Part shown: piece after piece, positions 46,706-59,819 of the stretch | Layout: each line of letters opens with the position of its first letter | Position numbering within the stretch: position 1 is the stretch's first letter | NCBI RefSeq assembly: GCF_029784155.1 | Contig: NC_073693.1 | Coordinates: 183,851,802-183,915,801 of the forward strand | DNA: 64,000 nucleotides | DNA from: Uranotaenia lowii | Taxonomy: Eukaryota > Arthropoda > Insecta > Diptera > Culicidae | Direction of reading: 5' to 3' | The notes under the pieces: model-generated | Databases searched by the model: none | Seen by the model: the letters and a program-made list of their open reading frames with translations, nothing else | Told to the model about the DNA's origin: nothing | Program-made: the position numbers and the translations under genes

Positions 46706-47653
46706 CCGTAAACTGGGGGAACTTTGATCACTTTTTTCATTCATTTTTGAATATTTTGGAAGGGGTTGCTTTTTCGTAACAGCTTAAAGTTTTAAAACAC
46801 TTACAGAGGTGAGGAGTATTAAACATGATCATTGATTGCAGTTAATTCAAACGGCATTGGCGATAATATTTAAATGTTTGTTACAAAACCAGACTTCGAG
46901 TTTCGGGGTAACTTTGATCACTATGGTGTTAACGTATCTCAAAATCTTCAAATTTATTTTATTGATGCCATTTAGTAAAGAAGGCTCAAAACATCGATAA
47001 CAGTATTTTTTTGTTTTGACTCAATTGAATTTTTCAACGTTTTCTTTCAAAAGCAAATATGCTTAAAAGGAGGACAACGTTGCTGCATACCTTTAGGGGC
47101 AAAAATTATAAACATCTTTCAATATTTTTGGCCTCGAAAACAAATGAAATTTTACCTTCATACAATTCCCTAAGTCCTCGCACTATTCCCATGTTCTTTT
47201 TTTCTTCGAACTTAACCATTTGATAGGGTTTTTAGCACTTTTTCTATACGGGCTTTTTCATGGAAAATTACCGTTTTTTTTTCAACATCCAAAAATTATC
47301 ATCAAATGACCATAAAAATAACAACTAAACAAATTCTAAACCAAGAAAAAAGTTGAACTTTCACATTAAACAACCCATTTGCTCCTAAGTGCTTAAATTT
47401 GATCAGGAGAGATGTTTGTTTGTGAGCCTTAAAAAAACAGGTATTTTAAGATTTTAAAATTACATTTCAAGTAACATTAAAAATTTCCTAACAAAAACCA
47501 AACTTAGCTAATTTGTAACTCAATTTATAGGCTTTAAAATGAAATAAACAGTTTTCAGATATTTTAACTTTATACTTGGTTAATGATGATTATCTGCAAA
47601 AATTTCATGTCGATCAAAGTTACCCCGCTGATCAAAGTTCCCCCAGTTTACGG
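46706..47653. mobile_element. mariner-like MITE (948 bp, TA target) in Helitron A
   Basis: The ends are inverted repeats (CCGTAAACTGGGGGAACTTT on the left; the right end is its complement) followed by GATCA on both sides. TA flanks the element (46704-46705 and 47654-47655). Helitron B has the uninterrupted site (CACACAATTCAAGTAC at about 49740), which confirms both boundaries. There is no transposase. Confidence 0.85.
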
Positions 47654-48310
47654 TACGTTTTTAACATGAAAGTGTTTTTTTGTTTTACATATTTTGGCTA
47701 CATAGAAGAGACTTTAAATCCTCTTTTTTGTTCAAAAGCTTTTTTTGTGATTGGTATTCCAGGAGCATATTTTTTTAGATAGCGGAATCAGATTTTATTG
47801 ACAAGATTTTTATTATGACCTGAGTTTGAAAATAATATTACCTTCTGCTATTTCACACGGTGATAAACAAGTGCTTACGCGCCTTTTAGTCATGAAACAT
47901 CTACTTTTTAAGAACTTTATCTCCAAAATGGTCAAAAAGGGTATCCCGCGTGTTGAATCTGAGGCAGATATTCAAAATTATGGTCTTTTGGTTAAACAGT
48001 GTTCAGTAAAATTGAAGTACCAAGCATTATTTTATTCTGAAGAAAAACTGCAAGTATATCAATGAAAGTTGATAAAAAAAGACAAACAGGAACAAATTCA
48101 TTTTAAATTATTTATACTGATGCATCTAAAAAAGAGCTATGTGTATTCACTTGCACCAATAAATAGGCCAAATGTATACTTAAATATTGCTTTTTGAAAT
48201 AATATGAAAGTTGAACTCTAATGATATTCGTTTGAACTTGCCCGGTGTTTTTTTTAATTTCATTTTACAATAAAAAAAGACACTTAATTTTTTTTAAAGG
48301 TTTCGAGATA

Positions 48311-51300
48311 TCTATAATATAAAATTCTCTTGTAACGGTGTTTGTAGTACTACTCCTCTGAAATGACCCAAACGATTCGAATGAGATTATTTTTAGAATA
48401 TTCTGTAGCCATGCGAATCGGTTTATATCGAATAAAAACAACAGAAAGTCGCATCAGTTGTCCATAATAATTAAATTTGTAGTTTTTCGAATGAAATAAA
48501 AGTCATGGCTTCCATATTTTTTGAGATTTTTTTTCCTTTGGGCGGTTTGTTTTTCGTCTCCAAGGTCGAGGCGTCGCGAGCAGACGTCGTTAGAAGATAG
48601 TAACCATGGCCTAGCATACTGATCAGTGAGAATATTTTGGCGCGTATTTCTCAACCAAGCATATTTTCAATGCAATTTACTGGCGATATGAAGCCTTGAT
48701 GTGATTTTTTTGTACTTGATTCCTAGCTCATTTCTACAGCATATGGTTATGAATGACGCCAAGATGTGACTCAGGTTGACATTTTGCTGATCGAATAAAA
48801 CATATAATATTTGTTTTGCCAAAATCTGAAATTGAAAAGTCGGGCATCCATTTTTAGAGATTTTCTTTTCTTCGAGGGGTTTGTTTTTCGTCTGCATGGG
48901 CGAGGCGTCGCTAGCAAACGTAGTTACAAGATAATAGTAACCGAAGCATAATGTTCATTGATCGCTGGAAAAATTTCAAAAATTAGGCGCCTATTTCTCA
49001 ACCAAGTACCTATATTTCTTATGCACGTGGGGGCGATATGCAACCTAGATGTGTTTTTTTCTTGCTTATTTTATTTGTACCCAGCACATGGTAATAAATG
49101 ACGCCTAGATGTGACACGGATTGATATTTTTTCGATCCAATCAAAACCATATAAACGATTTCAAATATTAAAACCATTATTAATTCGTGTCAATTTAAGT
49201 AGTAAATTGTTGCCAAAAAATATGAACTTGGTAAAGATAAATATGAAATAATGTTATAAAACTTTGAGGACGTTTGAAAATAAGAAATTGGGAAGCTTTA
49301 CATTCAATTTCGTATAATCCAATACGCCTAAACACATTAACTGAACAAGAGTCTATTCTCTTCTAATTTGCTTGATTATAGAGGATTTTAACCAACTTGG
49401 CCATTCGTCCTCTCAACAAGAGTCTGTTCTTTAAAATAGTTTAGATAGAATTGAAGTTTTAAAAGACCGAATGAACTATTTGATTTTTTGCAAACGTAAA
49501 TTGAAGTCGTCAATAAAATAATCTACTTTTTAATAACAAAAAGTGAGGATATGCATTTTCCAGAAGAATTTCAAACAATCAACTATCAAACTAATTAAGC
49601 AAACTATCAACTTTTACAAAAATGTATACATTATTTCTTCATCTAAAAATTGTTGGGCCCATAAAAAATTTTGATTAAATAAACTTAACTTTTTTTTTTA
49701 AATCATTCACCAAAACTGTGTACACGTTTACTATTTGTTTACACACAATTCAAGTACAAACCTAACATGAAAAGTGTGTTTTTGTTTTACATATTTTGGC
49801 TATATAGAAGAGACTTTTGATTCACTTTTTGTTGAAAAGTTTTTTTGTGATTGATATTCCAGGGGCAGCAGATTTTTATGATGAACTTTTAATATGACCT
49901 GATAGTGTTAAAAATAATATTAATTCCTGTAATTTCTTTGGTGGAATAAGTGAAAACGCGCAATTTAGCTATGAAATATCTACAATTTAAGAATTTTATC
50001 TTCAAAATGGCCAGAAAGGATATCCCGAGTGTTGAATCTGAAGCTGATATTCGAAATTATTATAAAGGTCTTTGTAAATCAAGGTCTTTTGGTTGAACAG
50101 CATTCAGTGAAATTGAAGTACCAAGCATTAATTTATTCCGGAGAAAAACTTAGGATACAGCAATGAAAGTTGATAAAACAGACAAACAAGAACAAGTATT
50201 AAATTAATTTTAAAGTCTTTTCACGGACGCATCTAAAAAGACCTATGTGTTTTCACTTGCCCCAATAAATGGGACAAATATATACTTCGATATTTCTTTG
50301 TGTCAACATGTAACTAATATTGATTTTGAAAATATTACTTTTTCCAGAGCATATGAAAGTTGAACTGTGGTGATATTCGTTAGGATTTGAAAGGTGTTTC
50401 ATTTTTGAAAATTAAGATTTAAAGTAAAAAAGACACATAATTTTTATTAAGGTTTTGTTTATATGATAATTTCCAGGAAATAAAATGAACTCATGAAACC
50501 ATCGTAGCCTGAACAGATCATTTATCTTCAATCTATTAAATTAAAAAAAAAATCTGCTTATCAATTAAATGTTATTAAATCTTACAAATATAACATAATC
50601 CTAAATGAAATCGCAGATCACCACCAACAATGTTCAGGAAAGTTTCAAATCAAAACTGCTTCAATTAAAATCTTTAAAATAATGGGTGAATATATCTAAA
50701 CATATCTGTACCAACACGTGAAAAGGATGTATCTCCATATATGGCGAATCGAGAAAAACGCGTTTGAAGAAAATACAACCTATTTTAAATCGCTAATTAA
50801 AAATCACTTGAAATGTTTGCATTTTATGAAAGTCAAACGATGTTTAGAAGCATCCCCTATATGTTAGAATAGAGGAATATAAATTTTTATGAAAAAACAA
50901 CGCGCTTTCGTAGATAGAACCTAGCTCACGTATTATTTTGTCTCCCGTGTTTATACACCCTTTGCTATTTTCTCATTTCTCGCTTTAGTTTTAAGCTCGC
51001 GTTCATTTGTAACTATGTTTTTATGTTGAATAAAGTGTCAAATCTTTACCAACATATAAAAAGCATCTATCTCCATATATGGCGTATCAAGAAAAATGCG
51101 TTTAAAAAAATACAACCTATTTTAAATCCCTAATTAAAAATCACTTCAAATTTTTGGTTTTTATTATAGACAAACGATTTTTAAGAAGCATCCCATGTTA
51201 GAATAAAGGAATATCAATTTTCATGGAAAAACAACGCACTATCGTAGATAGAACCTAGCTCACGTTATATTTTGTCTAACCTGTTTATACACCCTTTGCT

Positions 51301-52328
51301 ATTTTCTTATTTTTAGCTTTAGTTATAAGCTCGCATTCATTTGCAACTATGTTTTTATGTTGAATAAAGAGACAAATTGATTATTTTGAGTTTGTTTGTG
51401 AAGTAGTAAAAAAAAATTGTTCCGGAGTAAAGGATGTATATCCATGTAATGGCAGTTCTGGTTTTAGAATGTTTATAGATCCTTTACTCAAATTGAGTTT
51501 TCAATGTAACGGAATATTATTTTCTCAAAAGGGTTTTACCGTTAAGTAGAGCAACTGTTGGCCTATCATGAGGTACTGAAAATGGTTTTTGTTTACTTTT
51601 GGAGATAGATCCTTTTCACGTGTTGGTACAGATATGTTTTCCTCTTTTCAAAGCGAATCGTTTCTTTGGTTCATTGAGTTAAAGTTCAAAGGAATTCATT
51701 TGGATTTTTTGCTTGAATAAAAAAAAAAAGGAATTAGCAATACACAAAATCATCAGATTTCATGCCATGACAAGTGCTGTTGGGAACACTTTAAGTTGAA
51801 ATGTGTAAAGTCTATAACTTAAGTATCATGCGAAACTTTTTGGAAATCATTTGGTGAAAATATGGATTTTAATTCAAACTGCTTCGAAGCATGAGGATGG
51901 TGAATAATAAGCTGTTTGAAAATGGTTAGCAAAAAATCTTTTCTTATGTGTTTCATTTCTACAGTTCTAAAAAATACACCATCCAAAGCTAATTGGGAGC
52001 TGAAAGCGCTGCGTTAGGCAAAATATTCGGCAAACACTCCAAAAATTGTCCCGATATTAAACACAATATAACAAAACGAAATAAATCTACTGAATGGAAT
52101 ACAGCAAATGAAACATACATATTATCAACATACAGTTATTTATTTAACAAGTTACAAAAATTGGATTTTAAATGACCCGTTGAGTTTAAATTCTTTGGTT
52201 TCATTTTGATAGAATTGAGCGGGACGATTCGAGTAAAAGGAAAGAAGGGAAATGTAAAGAAAACTAGGAAAAATAGAAAATGGACGCCAAATTGAACATG
52301 GTAAGACGAAGTTTACCGGGTCTGCTAG
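48311..52328 (+). mobile_element. Helitron copy B (4018 bp), nested in copy A
   Basis: It starts TCTATAATATAAAATTCTCT after A 48310 and ends CGGGTCTGCTAG before T 52329, preceded by the GGTAA...TTACC hairpin. A block of about 350 bp containing TTGTTTTTCGTCT, GAGGCGTCG and TTTCTCAACCAAG occurs twice (from about 48490 and 48840) but once in copy A (from about 45850). No long open frame is present, so it is non-autonomous. Confidence 0.75.
50706..51631. mobile_element. TIR element (926 bp) with internal tandem duplication, in Helitron B
   Basis: CTGTACCAACACGTGAAAAG at the left and CTTTTCACGTGTTGGTACAG-type sequence at the right are inverted for about 30 bp. ATAT flanks both sides, and copy A keeps the empty site (AAACATATGTTTTCC near 52635). 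Inside, a block of about 340 bp (from near 50728 and from near 51064) is duplicated in tandem, each with ACAACGC, GATAGAACCTAGCTCACG and TTTATACACCCTTTGCTATT. No transposase was found and the superfamily is unknown. Confidence 0.8.
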
Positions 52329-52979
52329 TGTTCATATGAAAATTTCCGAAAAATAGAATGAACACATGATATCATTGTACCCTTAACAGATTATTTCTAT
52401 TGATCTATTTTTTGAATCCTGCATTTCAATGAAATGTTATTGAATCTTGAAAATATCACATAATCTTAAATGAAATTGCAGATCGCCTCTAACACTGTTC
52501 AGGAAATTTTGAAATCAGAACACCCCAATGCTTCAGTTAGAATTTTCAAACACAATGAGTTAAATTGGGTACATATGTCCTTTAGGATAAAAAAGAAAAA
52601 AATGCTGTAATTCGGTTGAATAACAAAAATCTAAACATATGTTTTCCTCCTTTCTAAACCAATTGTTTCCTTGATTAATTGGGTTATAGTACAAAGAAAT
52701 TTAATTTGCATTTTTTGCTTGAATAAATAAAAAAACGGCAAACCTTTTTTTGGACACGATTTTGATGAAAATATGGATAATAACTCAAACTACTTTGAAG
52801 GATGAAGATGGTAAATAAAAAGCTGCCCTTAAAATGGTTAATTAAAAAATCCTCTTGAATGTTCTTATTTCTTCAGTTCTTAAAAATATACTATCGGGAG
52901 CTGAAAGTGATGCATTAGGCAGAATATTGCTCAAATACTACACGAATTGTCCCGATATTCAAAGTTCTAATTCCATAAA

Positions 52980-55190
52980 GTTTCATATGCAATAAATTCC
53001 ACTTAATGAGAAACTTTTGAATTCGATTTAAACTTTAAAGTGAACTCGAGCAAATCCATTAGATTTAGCATTCACCTCACGAATCGCAAGTTGGATCTTC
53101 ACCCATTTACAAAACCTATGATTTCGCATGCATTAACAGATTGTGGTTCTATGCTAAATTCAAGATTTGCCTCGCGGCCCATCATATAGGTAATGTTACA
53201 GTCTATTATAATTTTGGAATGATTGCTGATCTTCAGCTTGCAGTTGCTTATAAATTCGTCCATCAGACGCCGGTAGTCTTTAGGGATTTGTATCCCTGAA
53301 TAAAATTGTACACCGTTGTAGAGTCACTAGATATCACTAGCATCTTTAATCTCAGAACTGAAATGACTTTAAACTTCACAATTAGGCTTCAAGTACAAAT
53401 GAAAATTACAGACTCACACGTAGAATAAAATGTTAAAATGAAGGTTTTAAATAAACAGTTATCAATCCAGACTCTAATTTTCAATCAGTTAGCTATTCAT
53501 TCTCAGCTCTAACCCTTGCATTGGTTTTGTTAATTTCATCTTATTTTCAGATTCGTTTTGCATATTTCACCTCTCAGATATGGACTTAGACATCATTCAT
53601 GATTGGGAGACAGATTTAGACTTGCGGTACTTTTATCATAAAAAAAAAACAGAATCAAATTCAGATTCATGAATCTGAAACACGTTGGTTCTAGATCCCA
53701 CATTCAAATGAATGTCTCAATTAGCAGAAGATTTGAATTTGAACTTGCCGATTTAATTGACAAATTTGAATTCAGATAATCTAGTTAACAGATTCGTAGC
53801 TTCAGAAGATAGATTAAAGACACAAGTGGTAAACACAATTCAACTGTGATTCAGACACATATTTCTATTTAGATTCCCGTATTTGAATGCCGTTTGTATA
53901 TTTTGGATCCAGGCACATAGATATTCAGAAGGAAAGTGATATGCAAAACTGTTTCGATTTCCGGGTTCAGGTTCATATTTAAATCCTGTTCATAAATACC
54001 GTTTTCCAGATATTGTTCTCAAACTTTTATTTAACTCAAACCTCAAATGATAATTGCAGAATCGATATTCCGATTCAGTCAAACATATTGTTTTTATTCT
54101 GGATTATGATTTAAATCAAATTCATTGATTTAGGTCTCCGTTTTGAGTACTTACAGATTCGTAGTTACAACATACATATATTAAATTAACAGGGTCAAAT
54201 TTTTATTCAGTGTTCTGATTTGGGAAGCATTTTTAAATAGATTCCCAGAATTCAAATGCCGTCTGTTGATTTTGGAATCAGACTCAGTTTTATTTAAATG
54301 CAGATCTTAAATATGATTGACAACTAGATCTTCAGACCAAGTACTACAGATTACAGACTCAAATGAAATACCTTTCAAATTCATTCACAGTAAGAATTGC
54401 TATTTACTCTCGAGATGCTCACCTACTTATCAGATCGTAGACTTGAACAACCTATTCAATTTCAAGATTCAAGACTCAGGCTTAGTTTTTAACTTTTAAA
54501 CTCCTAATTGAGATTAAGATTACAATTCAAACCTAACACTCATATTCAATCTATTCCATTCTGGATTTCACTTAAATTTTATTTTGAAATCCTTATTATC
54601 GAATCTCGAATTTAAATTTTGACTAGCTTTTTCTGTTTTCGGTTTCGCTTTTGGAGCACAATTCATAGTGCGTGACCAACTGAAACTGTTGAATGATTCA
54701 CAATCATTTTAGTGCACACGTACTTCGACTTTGACTGACATACACTAATTTATGTTTGAAATTCCTATCATTAGAGTTTAACTATCAATTGTTTCAACTC
54801 GGTTTTTTTTTTTAAATTTTCATTGTCCTATTAAACGATAAGTTATCAAAAAGCATGACTTATTCGAACCGCTCTAATTTGCTTGAATTCAATTTAGTTA
54901 GTTCTTTTTAAGTTTGTTTCCCAGTGAAACTTTGAGATTCAGTTTCGTTATCAAATTTAAATGCTAAAAATGATTAATTTGATGGTGACATAATATTCAG
55001 TATTATTTTACAAAACGACATATTTGTTAACATTATGAAGATTTTCATCTACATGTTATTTCATAGCCTGGAAAGCTATCTTATTACCAACTTATGAAAG
55101 TGGAAACAGGTTTCTGCTAAAACTGAACGCTGAACTTACGCTCAAATAACAGAATATAGAGTGCTAGTGCCTTAATACCAATAATTAATT
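52980..55190 (+). other. Helitron A-specific segment rich in AGATTCA words
   Basis: This segment of A is absent from B. It has many degenerate CAGATTCA, GATTCAAAT and AGACTCAG words, as if an old short-period repeat had decayed. There is no gene. Confidence 0.45.
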
Positions 55191-55204
55191 TTGATACTTC
55201 TCAC

Positions 55205-56690
55205 TTCAATTCATAGAAATGGAATATGGAGTCCTCTAGCTCCTCACAACAATATGCATTTGAGACCCTTTGCTCAATCGTAGTTTTAAAGAAGTTTGAT
55301 ACAGAATATGGAGTCCTCGCACTCCTAAAACAGAATATATTTATTTGAGATCATTGCTCAAACGAACTTTTTTATTATTTTTTTTTATTGACACTGAGAC
55401 CTTTGCTATTATACTCATTTGAGACCTTCGCTCAAATCGTACTTTTCTTTTTTTTTATAACTGAGACCCTCGCTCTGAATGACATTCATTTGAGACCTTC
55501 GCTCAAATCGAACTTTTATTTTTTTTAACTGAGACCCTCGCTCAGGTTACAGAATATGGAGTCCTGTCGCTCCTCAATAATGATATTCATTTGAGACCTT
55601 CGCTCAAATCGAACTTTTCTTTATTTTTAATTGAGACCCTCGCTCAGAATACAGAATATGGAGTCCTCTCGCTCCTCAACAATGACATTCATTTGAGATC
55701 TTCGCTCAAATCGTACTTTTCTTTTTTTATAACTGAGACCCTCGCTCAGAATACAGAATATGGAGTCCTCGCGCTCCTCAACAATGACATTCATTTTAGA
55801 CCTTCGCTCAAATCGTTCTTTTCTTTTTTTTTCTTTTAGCTGAGACCCTCGCTCAGGTTACAGAATATGGAGTCCTCTCGCTCCTCAACATAATAATCAT
55901 TTGAGACCTTCGCTCAAATCGATTTTTTTTTTAACTGAGACCCTCGCTCAGGTTACAGAATATGGAGTCCTCTCGCTCCTCAACAATAAAATTCATTTGA
56001 GACCTTCGCTCAAATCGAACTTTTCTTTATTTTTAATTGAGACCCTCGCTTAGAATACAGGATATGGAGTCCTCTCGCTCCTCAACAACGATATTCATTT
56101 GAGACCTTCGCTCAAATCGAACTTTTTCCATGGTACAAAATATGGAGTCCTCTTGTTTTTAAACAACGATATTCATTTGAGACCTTCGCTCATATCGAAC
56201 AAGTAACACGATCTGGAATCCTCTTGCACTTCATTTTTTTTAAAAAGACCCATTGAGACTTTTAACACAAAATCGAATGCACTCATTTTTTCTGTCAGGC
56301 ATTATAACACGGAATCTTCTACTACTCAATATTTATAACTACTTGAGACATTTTATCAAATCCATTCGCATCTATTTTTTGTTTTAATTAAAACTTCTTG
56401 ACCAAGAAATAGAATATGAAGTTCTCTCGCTTCTCAACATTTATACTATTTAAGACCTCTTGCTCAAAATGCTACGCTTTTTTAACTGAGACCTCTAACG
56501 CTTTATCCGTTTTAGACCTCAAAACATCAGACATGTTTTTTCAACTGCGACCTCCCGCTCAAGTAATAGCACATAGAGTCCTCTTGCTCCTCAATTACAG
56601 TTTGAAAACTCTCGATAAAAACTTACTTTTTTTTATACTGAGACCTCTCGCTGAAACAGATTTTTTTTTTAATTGCAACCTCCTATGAAC
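55205..56690 (+). repeat. Tandem array of about 100-105-bp units, each with three small hairpins
   Basis: The phrase GGAGTCCTCTCGCTCC recurs near 55560, 55660, 55763, 55868, 55967 and 56068, with degenerate copies back to 55220 and on to 56580. Each unit contains ATTTGAG-ACCTTCG-CTCAAAT, a T-rich run, CTGAG-ACCCTCG-CTCAG and GGAG-TCCTCTCG-CTCC. All three are stem-loops of the form GAG...TCG-CTC with different but complementary outer stems. Positions 55420-56200 are most regular. The peptides read across it are repetitive by-products. Confidence 0.85.
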
Positions 56691-57439
56691 TATTTTAATT
56701 ATCTGGTCACCCTTTCTTCTTTGCCGCCATATTTTTCTGAATGATTTATTTGAATGTTGAACTTACCCTGCAGGAGCATTAACTGCGCCATTGTAGTGAC
56801 CTTACCACATCATCACCAATCACCATACGACGATCATCATTAACATCACTAAACACCAATTGCACTCCATGTGCAACAGTTTTACTGTTTCACAATATAA
56901 CATTTTCACTATTTTAATCACAACAGCAAAAACTACATTCATTCGCGACAACAATCGTTTTCAGAATCGTCCGGTCTAAACATCCCGCCTGCCGGCTGGA
57001 AATATCATTTTCCATAGGACAAAGTGAGGCAGAATTCTTTAAAGCTATCTCTTTTTTTTCCAACACGGCCTACCACAGTTTATTTCATTGACGTTTCTAT
57101 TTTACACTGTAAACCTAAATCTGTAATCTTACGGTATTTCTTTACTCTCGGATTATTCCCTACACGGAGTAAATCAACTAAATAGTATTCAATAAATAAA
57201 ACATAGATTTCATCAACATATAGTTATATATGGAATAGGTTAATAAAAGTGGATTTTTCAGCACAAGGCTTGCCAAGTTTGATGGTTACGTTCAGTGTTG
57301 AAAGGACGAGTTTGCAACGGGAAGCTGATAGCTGATACAATTCGGCAATATTCAAAACATCCGAATCAAAGAAAAGTAAATAAAAAAGTATTCATTTAAG
57401 ATGCATGTTAGATTTTTTTTTTTTACATAGTATTCCGTC

Positions 57440-58643
57440 TCACGACATAACTTGACGAACATAATTCCTAAAATTCACTCGGTCCATGGCAACCGTTCTC
57501 CAATTTCTCGGGCATCCCACATTCGCCAGATCACGCTCCACTTGGTCTAACCATCTCGCTCGTTGCGCCCCCGCTCGTCTTGTTCCTACCGGATTCGTAG
57601 CGAACACCTGTTTTGCAGGACAGTCGTCCGGCATTCTCGCAACATGTCCCGCCCAGCGTATCCGGCCAGCTTTCACCACCTTCTGGATACTGGGTTCGCC
57701 GTAGAGTCGCGCGAGCTCGTGGTTCATCCTTCGCCTCCACACTCCGTTCTCCTGTACGCCGCCAAAGATGGTTCTTAAAACTCGTCGCTCGAATACTCCG
57801 AGTGTACGTAGGTCCTCCTCGAGCAATATCCATGTCTCGTGCCCGTAGAGAACAACCGGTCTAATGAGCGTCGTATACAGGTTACACTTCGTGCGAGGGC
57901 TAAGTCTTCTCGACCGCAGTTGCTTGTGGAGTCCATAGTAGGCACGACTTCCGCTGATAATTCGTCTCCGGATCTCACGGCTGGTGTCATTGTCTGCGGT
58001 CACCAGTGAGCCGAGATAGACAAAGTCTTCGACTATCTCCAGCTCGTCGCCGTCGATCGTGACCTTGTTATTACTGGACAAGCGGGTTCGGTCGGTCTCG
58101 GATCCGCAGGCCAGCATGTACTTCGTCTTGGACGTATTAATTATCAACCCAATCCTTCCTGCTTCGCGTTTCAGTTTGCGGTAGTTTTCGTTCACCGCCG
58201 CAGATGATCTGCCGACTATATCAATGTCATCGGCAAAGCAGATAAGTTGACTGGATCTGTTGAAAATCGTGCCCCGCATTTCGCCCACCGCTCGTCGAAT
58301 AACACCTTCTAGCGCCACGTTGAACATCATGCAGGATGAACCATCACCTTGTCGAAGCCCCCTGCGCGATTCGAATGAACTCGACAATTCACCCAAAATC
58401 CGCATACAGCACTGCGTTCCATCCATCGTCGCCTTGATCAGTCTAATCAGCTTCCCGGAAAAGCCGTTCTCGTCCATGATTTTCCATAGCTCGTGCCGGT
58501 CGATCGTGTCGTATGCGGCTTTGAAGTCGATGAATGGATGGTGCGTAGGGACTTGATGTTCACGGCATTTTTGGAGGATTTGCCGTAATGTGAATATCTG
58601 GTCCGTCGTAGACCGTCCCTCCATGAAGCCGGCCTGATGACTT
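57440..58643 (-). pseudogene. RT fragment of the LINE (3' part)
   Basis: From about 58643 down to TGA 57440-57442 the minus strand encodes the core and C-terminus of a reverse transcriptase: HQAGFMEGRSTTDQIF, FIDFKAAYDTIDR, GLRQGDGSSCMMFN and the active site FADDIDIVG, then RIRWAGHVARMP and WRTVAMDR. This part is open over 400 codons. Upstream it is cut by the TIR element; its continuation resumes at 59820. Confidence 0.8.
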
Positions 58644-59819
58644 CCCAGACAACCATTTGGTGGGTATTTCGAATTCTCAACGCAAATATACGTGCAAATA
58701 TACGTGTAAACATATCGTATATAATGTAGCAAAACCAGTATATACGTATCATTTTGGAGGCCATATAGGTACATTAGCAAACATATTCTTGATTTGGATT
58801 GTATTAAATTACGATTTGCACGACTTGTCATGCGCATCATTTACGACTACCCTGATTCTTTTTGGAATATACTATGACAATTTACATCATCATATAGATG
58901 ATTGAGGTTGTAATATTCGACATTTTTCGTAACAATATGGAAAGTTTGACGACTTATTTGGTCGTCTTTTGCGACTTGAGTGCAGGGCTCTCATTTTCCG
59001 TCAGTTGAATAAAAATAAGGTTATTATTATTTTTGTATTTAAAACCAATTGTTTTATTCATTCCCAAAAATAATAATAATAAGATTATTTCAAAGAAATG
59101 CTTTTTTTGCTGTCAAATTCAAGTTTATATCGTACAAATTTATTATTTGCCTGACCTGGACTTGATCCCCTGACCATACGATCTGCAGCTCATGATGGTT
59201 CCTCGACGCTATCTGGAATATATAAATTCAAGGGGATTTGCTTCAAAGGCATTAAACCAAAAGCAAATCGTATATTTCTATAACTTTAATCTTTTAAATC
59301 GTAGAACACGTCATCGATGATCTAAAAATAGACCAACATTTTGAAGCCTCCTTTAATACGATTCCAATCATCGATGTCCCATTATCATAAACGATTTTAT
59401 TGAATTTTTTTGTATTCTTTTACGATTGCCAGCAAATACGTTTTACGAAAATCAGACATGCGAATTAATTTGCAAAGGTATACGATTGCATGCACATTAT
59501 TACGAATCAATGCAGTTATATACGTTTTTAATTTCGAATTATTTTATGCATAGCACGACAAAATCTCTCAGTCACGGCTGATCACCGTATATCGGTCGTT
59601 TCACGGATTTTTTGCGAATTGTCGTACACAAAGGTCGAGTTCATATGTACATAATTACGAGTCTCTCTTCTTGTCGAAATAAAATCATGCAATGCTTTTA
59701 AATACGATAAAGAATATGCATGGACCGCACATTGTAGGTGCAGATATACGAAAATGAGTATGAATAACATTCTATACGATGTAATCTGTAAAAGAAAATA
59801 CGACTTCTGGTTGTCTGGG
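58644..59819. mobile_element. TIR element (1176 bp) inserted in the LINE RT
   Basis: The ends are a perfect 12-bp inverted repeat, CCCAGACAACCA ... TGGTTGTCTGGG. Removing it, plus one copy of TT, restores an uninterrupted RT reading (…NRFVG joined to SHQAGF…), so the boundaries are well supported. The duplication is only TT; an alternative is a 6-bp TTCCCA match. The interior is strikingly rich in CGTATA, TACGAT and ACGTAT words, especially at 58680-58760 and 59270-59760. No transposase frame was found and the superfamily is not recognised. Confidence 0.8.
59150..59218 (-). repeat. tRNA-like segment inside the TIR element
   Basis: On the minus strand GGGATCAAGTCCAGGTCAGG resembles a box B and 3' tRNA arm, with GGAACCATCATGAGCTGCAG before it. 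The pairing is imperfect; a SINE or tRNA relic is likely. Confidence 0.35.

Noticed and set aside
55591..55839. 82-codon frame encoding a repeated peptide
   Set aside because: It is simply the tandem hairpin array read in one frame; the unit length varies and most copies are out of frame.
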